Assembly (NCBI GenBank): GCA_937870635.1 | Contig: CALMZP010000099.1 | Coordinates: 1-61,812 of the forward strand | Length of the DNA: 61,812 nucleotides | Source of the DNA: an uncultured Acidobacteriota bacterium | GTDB taxonomy: Bacteria > Acidobacteriota > Thermoanaerobaculia > Gp7-AA8 | Reading direction: 5' to 3' | Part shown: piece after piece, positions 49,771-57,204 of the stretch | Layout of the letters: each line of letters begins with the position of its first letter | How positions within the stretch are numbered: the stretch's first letter is position 1 | Translations under genes and position numbers: made by a program | The notes under the pieces: model-generated | What the model was told of the DNA's origin: nothing | Seen by the model: the letters and a program-made list of their open reading frames with translations, nothing else | Database searches by the model: none

Positions 49771-50409
49771 TCACAGTCCGCTGTGATTCTTCGCGGCCGC
49801 CCAGGAGCAGATTGGACAGGCCTTCGTATCATGCAACCGAGCGGGACAGTATTCACGTCCAAAGTAAATCATTTGCAGGTGGCGCTTCCCCCAATCGGAG
49901 GAGGGAAACAGTTTCTTGAGGTCGCGCTCGGTCTGCTCGACATTCTTCGCCCTCGATAGTTGCCAGCGCCGCGCCAGTCTGTGGATGTGTGTGTCGACGG
50001 GAAAAGCCGGAACTCCGAATGCCTGGACCATGACCACGCTGGCGGTCTTGTGGCCAACGCCGGGTAGCGCTTCGAGAGCCGCCATGTCCTGCGGCACTTT
50101 GCCCCCATGCTCGACCAGCAACAGCTGGGAGAGGCGCTTGATGTTCCGCGCCTTACCGGGAGCGAGGCCGCATGTGCGGATCAGTGCATGAATCTCATGT
50201 TCGGGTAGCGCAGCCATCGTGGCCGGGCCCGACGCTTTTGCGAAGAGGGGCGGCGTCACTCTGTTGACCTGCGCGTCGGTCGTCTGCGCGGAGAGCAGCA
50301 CGGCGATGAGGAGGGTGAAGGGATCGTCGTGCTCCAGAGGAATGGGCGGGCGGGGGTAGATGCGGTCGAGAATGTCGCCGATCCGATCGGCGCGCTCCTG
50401 TCGTTTCAA
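49771..50409 (-). CDS. nth: Endonuclease III (HhH-GPD DNA glycosylase) with atypical cysteine pattern
   Basis: The 212-residue protein has the helix-hairpin-helix LPGVGHKTA with catalytic Lys121 and Asp139 in FPVDTHIHR, defining Nth. It removes oxidised pyrimidines and nicks the strand in base excision repair. Canonical Nth binds [4Fe-4S] by Cys-x6-Cys-x2-Cys-x5-Cys; here Cys188, Cys198 and Cys201 are present (Cys-x9-Cys-x2-Cys) and the last Cys is missing, so the cluster may be altered or absent. Start is a TTG at 50409 overlapping the thioesterase stop. Confidence 0.92.
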   Translation of the reverse strand: MKRQERADRIGDILDRIYPRPPIPLEHDDPFTLLIAVLLSAQTTDAQVNRVTPPLFAKASGPATMAALPEHEIHALIRTCGLAPGKARNIKRLSQLLLVEHGGKVPQDMAALEALPGVGHKTASVVMVQAFGVPAFPVDTHIHRLARRWQLSRAKNVEQTERDLKKLFPSSDWGKRHLQMIYFGREYCPARLHDTKACPICSWAAAKNHSGL

Positions 50410-50924
50410 CGCGCGCTCTCCGCTTCATGCCAGCGGGCGATGTGTGCCGGCATCGGGGGCGACGCAACCACTCCGCTGCCGGCCAGCTCGATGAGCGATG
50501 CCGGAGGCACGTTGCCCTCGGACCCCCGAAGCAGAGCACGCGCGCTGGCGATTGCGGCGAGATCGCCGTTGCCCCTCTCGATGATGTGCTCGAAGTAGAA
50601 CCACTTTTCGTCCCAACAGAGAATCCGCGTGCGGACGGTGAACCGCTCCCACAGCAGGAGCGAGCGGCGAAAGGTGATCATCGTGCCGCCGTTGATCGGC
50701 CGCCATCCCTTTCCGAGCGCGATCCGGAGGAGCCGCATCCGCGCGATGAGCTCGACGCGGCCGATATCCATGAAGCTCAGATAGCGCCCGCTGTTCACGT
50801 GCATGTTCAGGTCGAGATCGTTGGGCCACACCCGCATCCGTACCACGGCCTCGCCGAACGGGTCGAGCTTCGGCCGGAAACGCGAGACGGCCAGCGACTT
50901 GAGGAAACGGAGCAGAACGACCAT
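50406..50924 (-). CDS. Acyl-CoA thioesterase-like hot-dog protein
   Basis: The 172-residue protein reads VWPNDLDLNMHVNSGRYLSF at about 33-52, the signature of the 4HBT_2 / thioesterase hot-dog family, followed by INGGTMITFRRSLLLWERF and WFYFEHIIERG. Members hydrolyse acyl-CoA or acyl-ACP thioesters. The catalytic Asp in the N-D-x-D/N-x-H segment is present. It is coupled to nth by TTGA. It may belong to lipid metabolism, with nth as an accidental neighbour. Confidence 0.85.
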   Translation of the reverse strand: MVVLLRFLKSLAVSRFRPKLDPFGEAVVRMRVWPNDLDLNMHVNSGRYLSFMDIGRVELIARMRLLRIALGKGWRPINGGTMITFRRSLLLWERFTVRTRILCWDEKWFYFEHIIERGNGDLAAIASARALLRGSEGNVPPASLIELAGSGVVASPPMPAHIARWHEAESAR

Positions 50925-50949
50925 CGCCGGGGGAGACTAAACCAAAACC

Positions 50950-51029
50950 GAAATGTTCAATGTTGAATGTTCAATGTTGCATGTTGAACGTGCCAGTTTC
51001 AACATTGAACATTCAACATTCAACATTTC
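50950..51029. repeat. 7-base AATGTTC/AATGTTG and AACATTG/AACATTC inverted arrays, divergent spacer
   Basis: The left half has AATGTTC/AATGTTG units and the right half CAACATTGAACATTCAAC-type units with period 7. The words match 10781-10866 and 38822-38929. This copy is the only clear 7-base hairpin between divergent genes, so it must share the spacer (50925-51111) with two promoters. Confidence 0.85.
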
Positions 51030-51111
51030 GCCTTTCCCCCCCTGTAAACGCTGACCGCCCCTCCCGCGTCCGATGAGGCATAACATAGTGGCTCCCGGAC
51101 GGAGGGTGCGC

Positions 51112-52971
51112 ATGCCCCAGCGACTCGCCCTGTTGTGTATCGTTCTTCTGCCCTTTGCCGGCGCGACGGCGCAGGAGAGTGCTCCCGTCTCCCGCGCCGA
51201 GTGCTCGTTCAATCCCGACGCCTTCGCGCCACCGGAGAGGGTGTGGCGGCGGCTCTCGCGTCAGGCCGAGCTCGTTGCGCCGGCCGGCCGGCGGCGCGCG
51301 GTGGTCCAGCCTCCCGAGGTCATCGTCCCGAAGAACTTCATCGACGAAGAAGTCTTCGGGAAGATGCAGGCCGACGGGATCCGCTGGACCGTTCCTGCCT
51401 CGGACGAGGAGTTTCTGCGCCGCGTCCATCTCGACCTCACCGGCCAGATCCCGTCGGCGGCGAAGACTAAGGAGTTCCTCGCCGACACGCGAAGCGACAA
51501 GCGTGATCGGCTCGTCGACGAATTGATGGGATCCGAGGAGTTCGTGGATCGGTGGACGGTGTGGTTCGGGGATCTGGTGCAGAACGTCCAGATCTCCTCG
51601 AACATCAACATGGGAGGAGCGGGGCGCAACGCCTACTACGCGTTCATCCGCGAGTCGCTGCGGACCCGCAAGCCGTACGATCAGATGGTGCGCGAACTGA
51701 TCGCCGGCAGCGGCGGTCAGAACACAGCCGGACCGGCGAACTACTGGGTGCGTCAGATCCAGACGAACGGCCCGATTCACGACACCTGGGACAACCTGTC
51801 GGCACATACCGGCGAGAAGTTCCTCGGCCTTCCCTTGAACTGCCTCTCCTGCCACAACGGGGTCGGCCATCTCGAGCAGGTCAACACCGGACTCGTTCGC
51901 CGAACCCGCGAAGACTTCTGGAAGAACGCGGCGTTTTTCGCGCAGGACTACCATCGCCCGCAGCGGGACCCGGCGACGAATCGCGTGGAGTGGTTCGTGG
52001 AGCCTGTCGTCGCCAACACGCCGCGCGTTCCCCGCGGCTACGTCCTCAACACCACTCAAGGGAACAAGACGCCGCGGCAAGCCGTGGCGGGGCAGTCGAG
52101 CACCGTGGAGCCGGCATTCTTCCTGTCTGGTGCGGTGCCCGGCGAGGGGGAAACCCGGCGCCAGGCATTCGCGCGAATCCTCACCGCGCATCCGCAGTTC
52201 GCCCGCGCCACGGCGAACTACATCTGGAAAGAGATCTTCGGGCTCGGCATTGTCGAGCCGGCAGATTCGTTCGACCTGCTTCGGCAGGATCCGGCGACGC
52301 TCGCGCCCGGCGCAACGCTGCAGCCGACGCATCCGAAACTCATCACGCGGCTCGCCGAGTCGTTCAGCGGCAGCGGCTTCGATCTTCGCGCGCTGCTGAA
52401 GACGATCGTCGTCTCGAACACTTACCAGCTCTCATCGATTTACACGCCGGGCGAGTGGAACGAGACCTGGACTCCTTACTATGCGCGGCGTTATCCCCGG
52501 CGGATGCTGGCCGAGTCCGTTCTCGACTCCATCGTGCGTGCGACGGGCGTCGCCTTGCCGCGCATGACGCTGCAAGGGAACCTCACGGTGCAACGGGCGA
52601 TGGAGCTGCCTGACCCCACCGAACCGCGTGGAGCGCTCGGGCAGACGCTCAACGCGTTCGGCCGTGGTGACCGCGACGGCACCGAGCGTTCGCGCGAAGG
52701 ATCGATCGTCCAGGCGCTGACGATGCTGAACGACTCGTTCGTGACGACCCGCGTACGCAACTCCGGAAACTCCACGGTGCAGCGCACGCTCACGGCCACT
52801 CGCGATCCGGGGACGATCGCCGACGAGTTGTATCTCGCGACACTCTCTCGCTGGCCGACCGCCGAAGAGCGAGCGATGGCAATCGCTCAATTGAGCAGTG
52901 GCGACATCGTCCGCAAAACGGAAGACCTGCAGTACGCGCTGCTCAACCGCCTCGAGTTTCTCTACTATTGA
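51112..52971 (+). CDS. DUF1549/DUF1553 exported protein with CxxCH motif
   Basis: Start at the ATG at 51112, behind GGAGGG at 6-base spacing. The 619-residue protein has a signal peptide (about 1-20), a DUF1549 region (FLRRVHLDLTGQIPSAAKTK at 101-120, KRDRLVDELMGSEEFVDRW), CLSCHNG with Cys244/Cys247/His248, and a DUF1553 part (FARATANYIWKEIFGLGIVEP and LKTIVVSNTYQLS). Such proteins are abundant in Planctomycetes and some Acidobacteria, encoded before a DUF1501 protein; they are linked to complex polysaccharide use (family context). CxxCH suggests a c-type haem site, to be confirmed. Confidence 0.88.
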   Translation: MPQRLALLCIVLLPFAGATAQESAPVSRAECSFNPDAFAPPERVWRRLSRQAELVAPAGRRRAVVQPPEVIVPKNFIDEEVFGKMQADGIRWTVPASDEEFLRRVHLDLTGQIPSAAKTKEFLADTRSDKRDRLVDELMGSEEFVDRWTVWFGDLVQNVQISSNINMGGAGRNAYYAFIRESLRTRKPYDQMVRELIAGSGGQNTAGPANYWVRQIQTNGPIHDTWDNLSAHTGEKFLGLPLNCLSCHNGVGHLEQVNTGLVRRTREDFWKNAAFFAQDYHRPQRDPATNRVEWFVEPVVANTPRVPRGYVLNTTQGNKTPRQAVAGQSSTVEPAFFLSGAVPGEGETRRQAFARILTAHPQFARATANYIWKEIFGLGIVEPADSFDLLRQDPATLAPGATLQPTHPKLITRLAESFSGSGFDLRALLKTIVVSNTYQLSSIYTPGEWNETWTPYYARRYPRRMLAESVLDSIVRATGVALPRMTLQGNLTVQRAMELPDPTEPRGALGQTLNAFGRGDRDGTERSREGSIVQALTMLNDSFVTTRVRNSGNSTVQRTLTATRDPGTIADELYLATLSRWPTAEERAMAIAQLSSGDIVRKTEDLQYALLNRLEFLYY

Positions 52972-52979
52972 GGTGCCCT

Positions 52980-54383
52980 GTGAAAACGAAACCATGCACA
53001 TGCCCGGCGGACGGATCGACGCTCTTTTCCGGCGAGGGCTTTTCGCGGCGGAACTTCCTTCGAATCGGTGGTACGGCACTCGTCGCGTCGTGGTTCGCTG
53101 ACGTCATCGCGCCGCCGCTTCTTCACGGCGCGACTTCGGTGAGCCCGACGCTCAAGAACACGGCGCGCAACTGCATCTTCATTTTCCTGTCAGGTGGACC
53201 GAGCCAGGTCGATCTGTGGGACTTCAAGGAAGGCGCGTGGACGCCCTCCGATTTCGCACCGACGAGCTACGGCGACATTCGCTGGCCGCAGGGACTTCTG
53301 CCGAAGACATCGGCACATCTGAGCAGGCTCGCGCTGATCCGCACGGGTTTGGCCTGGGCCGCCGTGCATCCGCTCGCCGAAAAGTGGGCGCAGATCTCCC
53401 GCAATCCCAGCGGAGCGACCGGCGGCATCGCGCCGCACATCGGCGCGGTCGTTTCGCTCGAAACGCAGCTCCGCCGCGCGCCCACGGATGTCCTCCCCGG
53501 ATTCGTTTCACTCGGACGCACGATGGCCGGCGCCGGCTACTTCTCCGCGAAGTACGCGCCGTTTGCCATCACCGCGAATCAGAACGGCCTGACTTCGCTG
53601 AGCCATCCGGACGGTGCGCCTCGGCTCGAGGAGCGCTGGAATCTCCTCCATGCGATGGACCGCCCCCGTACCGACGGAACCCTCGGCCGCGACGCGACCG
53701 ACATGGCCAGCTTCTACAACCAGGCCAAAGTGCTCGTCGACACGCCCGGCGTCAACCAGATCTTCAGCTTCACGGCCGACGAGCGGGCGCGCTACGGCTC
53801 GACGACATTCGGTGATTCGCTCGTCGTGGCGCGCAACATCGTCGCCTCGAACCGTGGCGCGCGCTTCGTCCACGTGGCGCACGGCGGATGGGATCACCAC
53901 GACAACATCTACAACAAGGCCGCGAACAACTCGCTGTATACCCAGAGTAAGACTCTCGATGATGGCCTCGGGCCCCTCTTGTCAGACCTTGCTTCGATGC
54001 CGGGATCGGCCGCCGGCAAGACGCTTCTCGACGAAACTCTCGTCGTCATCCTCGGCGAATTCGGACGCACGGTCGGCGCGCTCAAGGGGACGGGTGAGGA
54101 CGGCGGCCGCGACCACTATCTGCGCATGTCGGTCGTGATGGCCGGTGGCGGCGTGAGGGGAGGGCGCGCGATCGGCGTCACCGACTCCCTCGGCGACCGC
54201 GCTGTCGATTACGGGTGGAGCGAGAAGCGCGACATTCGTCCCGAGGATGTGACCGCGACGATCTATTCGGCGATGGGGATCGATTACACGATCATGCGTC
54301 CCGACGATCCTCTGGGCCGCGGATTCGAGTACGTGCCGTCGGCGAAGGACGGAGCGTATCGGCCGGTCGAAGAGCTGTTTTGA
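52980..54383 (+). CDS. DUF1501 protein with Tat signal
   Basis: Start at the GTG at 52980 with GAGGTG upstream; a TTG at 52968 would add four residues. The 467-residue product has a twin-arginine signal (SRRNFLRIGG at about 22-31) and a DUF1501 core of the alkaline-phosphatase/sulfatase superfamily: FIFLSGGPSQVDLWDFK, GGWDHHDNIYNKAANNS, VVILGEFGRTVGALKGTGED. It follows the DUF1549 gene by 8 bases and is its usual partner. Both proteins likely act outside the cytoplasm; substrates are not known. Confidence 0.9.
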   Translation: MKTKPCTCPADGSTLFSGEGFSRRNFLRIGGTALVASWFADVIAPPLLHGATSVSPTLKNTARNCIFIFLSGGPSQVDLWDFKEGAWTPSDFAPTSYGDIRWPQGLLPKTSAHLSRLALIRTGLAWAAVHPLAEKWAQISRNPSGATGGIAPHIGAVVSLETQLRRAPTDVLPGFVSLGRTMAGAGYFSAKYAPFAITANQNGLTSLSHPDGAPRLEERWNLLHAMDRPRTDGTLGRDATDMASFYNQAKVLVDTPGVNQIFSFTADERARYGSTTFGDSLVVARNIVASNRGARFVHVAHGGWDHHDNIYNKAANNSLYTQSKTLDDGLGPLLSDLASMPGSAAGKTLLDETLVVILGEFGRTVGALKGTGEDGGRDHYLRMSVVMAGGGVRGGRAIGVTDSLGDRAVDYGWSEKRDIRPEDVTATIYSAMGIDYTIMRPDDPLGRGFEYVPSAKDGAYRPVEELF

Positions 54384-54384
54384 C

Positions 54385-54455
54385 GATTTTGGATTTTGGA
54401 TTTTGGATTTTGGATTGGGATGACTCAAATCCAAAATCCAAAATCCAAAATCCAG
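54385..54455. repeat. ATTTTGG / CCAAAAT 7-base inverted arrays
   Basis: Four ATTTTGG units after the DUF1501 stop, then the centre ATTGGGATGACTCAA, then four CCAAAAT units. The array is followed 17 bases later by the small zinc-ribbon gene. Same word as at 25144, 47598 and 57135. Confidence 0.9.
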
Positions 54456-54472
54456 CTAACATCCTCCCCTCG

Positions 54473-54637
54473 ATGCTCGACGAAGAGACCCCTCGCGACC
54501 TTTCCGAGCGGACAGGGAGACACCGATGCATCCGCTGCCTTGCGGATGTTCCGAGGGACGTGTACTTCGCGAACGACCACCTCTGTGAGGTTTGTGCACG
54601 CGAGGAGGACTCCGAGCAGGAACGTAATGAGCCATGA
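54473..54637 (+). CDS. Small zinc-ribbon protein (54 aa)
   Basis: From the ATG at 54473 the product contains CIRC at about 19-22 and CEVC at about 38-41 with a DVYFANDHL core between, a minimal four-Cys zinc ribbon. It ends 11 bases inside the glycosyltransferase gene, so the two overlap. It may be a regulator or partner of the following polysaccharide genes; no family assigned. No convincing ribosome-binding site is seen upstream. Confidence 0.6.
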   Translation: MLDEETPRDLSERTGRHRCIRCLADVPRDVYFANDHLCEVCAREEDSEQERNEP

Positions 54638-55724
54638 TTTCCGGCGGGTCGCCGTCGTTCATGACTGGCTGACCGGGATGCGCGGGGGAGAGTTGGTACT
54701 CGAGGCAATTCTCGAGACCCTTCCCGGCGCGGACCTCTTCACGCTCTTTCACTTCAAAGGCTCGGTCTCGCCGGCGATCGAGTCGCGGACCATTCACACC
54801 TCCTGGCTGCAGTCGATCGCTCCGCGCATTCGCGACTATCGAAAGCTTCTTCCGCTTTTTCCCAGCGCGGTACGACATTGGGAGCTGAGCGGATACGACC
54901 TCATCGTGTCCTCGAGTCACTGCGTCGTGAAGGGTGTGCGCGCGCAGGGGAGGCCGCATCTCTGCTACTGCCACACGCCGATGCGTTACATCTGGGACCG
55001 GTTCGACGATTACTTTCCGCCGTCGAAGCCCGTGATACGAATGGCGGCGGGCATCCTGGCGAAGCGGCTCCGCCGATGGGATGTGTCGACGGCAGATGAG
55101 GTCACGCGCTACGTCGCGAACTCCGCGTTCGTCCAGGACCGCATTCAGCGTTACTACGGCCGGGAATCGGATGTCGTGCACCCCTTCGTCGACGAGACCT
55201 TCCTCGGTGCGCCATTCGAGAACGAGCGCGGCGATTTTCACGTCATCGTTTCCGCCCTCGTTCCCTACAAGCAGGTGGACCTCGGTATCCGTACGGCCGC
55301 AGCCGCTGCGAAAAATCTGGTCGTCATCGGCGGCGGACCGCTCCTGGAGAGCTTCCGCGCGCAAGCTCCTCCCAACGTTCAGCTTCTGGGCTCCGTAGAG
55401 AGATCTAGAATCGTGTCGGTCGTGGGACGCGCGCGCAGCCTCATCCTTCCGGGGATCGAAGATTTCGGTATCACGCCACTCGAGGCGATGGCCCTCGGCA
55501 CGCCCGTCGTGGCGCTCGGCGCCGGCGGCGTGCTCGACTCCGTCGTGCCGGGCCAGACCGGAATTTTCTTCAACGATCCGACGGTAGAGTCGCTTCGCCG
55601 GGCGATCGACGAAGTCGAATCGCGCCAGTGGGAACGGGAGGCTCTGCGGCGTCACGCGGCGCGTTTCTCGAAACAGCGTTTCATCGAGGGCTTTCGAAGC
55701 GCCCTCGCCCGGCTGACAGCATGA
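54627..55724 (+). CDS. Glycosyltransferase family 4
   Basis: The 365-residue protein (ATG 54627) has an N-terminal donor/acceptor fold (VAVVHDWLTGMRGGELVLEA), a Cys-His segment (HLCYCHTPMRYIWDRFDDYF) known in GT4 transferases of this group, and the C-terminal GT4 box PGIEDFGITPLEAMALGTPVVA with the paired Glu residues. It transfers a sugar from a nucleotide sugar in polysaccharide or glycolipid synthesis. It overlaps the following polyprenyl-phosphate sugar transferase gene by ATGA, so both belong to one export-polysaccharide unit. Confidence 0.93.
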   Translation: MSHDFRRVAVVHDWLTGMRGGELVLEAILETLPGADLFTLFHFKGSVSPAIESRTIHTSWLQSIAPRIRDYRKLLPLFPSAVRHWELSGYDLIVSSSHCVVKGVRAQGRPHLCYCHTPMRYIWDRFDDYFPPSKPVIRMAAGILAKRLRRWDVSTADEVTRYVANSAFVQDRIQRYYGRESDVVHPFVDETFLGAPFENERGDFHVIVSALVPYKQVDLGIRTAAAAAKNLVVIGGGPLLESFRAQAPPNVQLLGSVERSRIVSVVGRARSLILPGIEDFGITPLEAMALGTPVVALGAGGVLDSVVPGQTGIFFNDPTVESLRRAIDEVESRQWEREALRRHAARFSKQRFIEGFRSALARLTA

Positions 55725-57133
55725 TCGAGAAAAAACATCGGGCGCTGACGTCCATCTACTTCGTCAACGACGCGGTCGCGTCGAACCTGGCGATGCTCTG
55801 CGCCTGGGCTCTCCGCTTCCAGTACGAGGTCATCCCCGTCACCAAGGGCCAACAGGACATCTGGACCTACATCAAGATCCTGCCGATCGTGACCATCGTC
55901 TTTCCGCTCGCCTTCGCCGTGCAGGGGCTTTACGCGATCCGCCCCACGCGCGGCAAAGCGGAGGAGTGGCTGCAGGTGGCCATCGGATCCGTCGTCGCGA
56001 CCGTGGTTCTATCTGGCGTCCTGTTGTGGATCCGTCCCGGCGATCCCGAGGCGGCGCTCTACTCGCGGGCCACGCTGGCGATCTTCATGGTCTGCGCGAT
56101 GCTCTTCGCGATCGTCGGCCGCATCCTCGTCCGCGCGGCCGTGGAGAGGCGCCATCGCGCCGGCAAGGACCTCGATCGCGTGCTCATCGCCGGAAACGGC
56201 GAGCTCGCACGCGCGGTCTTCGAGCGGATGAACGCGCATCGCGAACAGCTCGGATTCCGGATCGTCGGGTACCTGCGCAACGGCGAGGAGGGTCACCTGG
56301 CCCAGCTCCCATGCCTTGGAACGATCGAAGAGGCGGAGCAGGTCGTACGATCGGAGGCCATCGACCATGTCTTCGTCGCCCTTCCTCACGCGTCGTCCGA
56401 GGCGATGATGAAGCTGCTGGACAGGCTGGTGAGGAATTCGGTGTCGATCCACGTCGTCCCTGATCTTCTGCAGTTCATGGTCCTGCGGTCGCGCGTGGAA
56501 GACCTCGATGGCCTGCCGACCATCAATCTTTCCGAAACGCCACTGGAGGGCTGGAGCCGCTTCGTCAAGCGCGGTTTCGACCTCGGCGTCGCCGCCTTTG
56601 CCCTGCTCATCGGTTCGCCGCTCATGCTTCTGGTGTCCCTGGCCATCTGGCTCGAGGATCGGGGGCCGGTGTTCTATCGCCAGATCCGGATGGGCCTCGA
56701 TGGAAAACCGTTCGAGATTCTCAAGTTCCGATCGATGCGCGTCGGCGCGGAGACGGAGACGGGGGCGGTGTGGGCCGATCGCGACGATCCGCGGCGCACG
56801 AAGGTCGGCAGGATCATTCGAGCCTGGTCGATCGACGAGCTCCCGCAGCTCTGGAACGTTCTCATCGGCGACATGAGCCTCGTCGGCCCGCGCCCCGAGC
56901 GCCCGCAGTTCGTCGAGCAGTTCCGCTCCGAATATCCGCACTACATGCTGCGCCACAAGGTGCGAGCGGGCATGACCGGCTGGGCCCAGGTCCACGGATG
57001 GCGCGGCAACACCTCGATCCGCATCCGCATCGAGCACGACCTCTACTACATCGAGAACTGGTCGCTGATGCTCGACCTCAAGATCCTCTTCATGACCGTG
57101 ATCCACGGGCTGAAGCACGAAAACGCGTATTGA
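55721..57133 (+). CDS. Polyprenyl-phosphate sugar-1-phosphate transferase (WcaJ/undecaprenyl-phosphate type)
   Basis: The 470-residue membrane protein has four N-terminal hydrophobic helices (about 10-125), a nucleotide-binding CoA_binding_3-like domain (DRVLIAGNGELARAVFERM), one more helix, and a bacterial sugar transferase domain: KRGFDLGVAAFALLIGSPLM, DRGPVFYRQIRMGLDGKPFE, LKFRSMRVGAE, RIIRAWSIDELPQLWNVLIG and VRAGMTGWAQVHGWRGNT. It attaches the first sugar-phosphate to the lipid carrier, starting exopolysaccharide or O-antigen synthesis. Confidence 0.95.
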   Translation: MIEKKHRALTSIYFVNDAVASNLAMLCAWALRFQYEVIPVTKGQQDIWTYIKILPIVTIVFPLAFAVQGLYAIRPTRGKAEEWLQVAIGSVVATVVLSGVLLWIRPGDPEAALYSRATLAIFMVCAMLFAIVGRILVRAAVERRHRAGKDLDRVLIAGNGELARAVFERMNAHREQLGFRIVGYLRNGEEGHLAQLPCLGTIEEAEQVVRSEAIDHVFVALPHASSEAMMKLLDRLVRNSVSIHVVPDLLQFMVLRSRVEDLDGLPTINLSETPLEGWSRFVKRGFDLGVAAFALLIGSPLMLLVSLAIWLEDRGPVFYRQIRMGLDGKPFEILKFRSMRVGAETETGAVWADRDDPRRTKVGRIIRAWSIDELPQLWNVLIGDMSLVGPRPERPQFVEQFRSEYPHYMLRHKVRAGMTGWAQVHGWRGNTSIRIRIEHDLYYIENWSLMLDLKILFMTVIHGLKHENAY

Positions 57134-57134
57134 A

Positions 57135-57187
57135 CGATTTTGGATTTGGTTTTCAATCCAAAATCCAAAATCGAAAATCCAAAATCC
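57135..57187. repeat. ATTTTGG / CCAAAAT 7-base inverted arrays (short copy)
   Basis: Two to three ATTTTGG-like units, then TTTTC, then four CCAAAAT/GAAAATC units with one substitution. It spans from the sugar transferase stop to 17 bases before the hemL ATG. Confidence 0.85.
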
Positions 57188-57204
57188 CTATAATCCGCAC
57201 CCTT

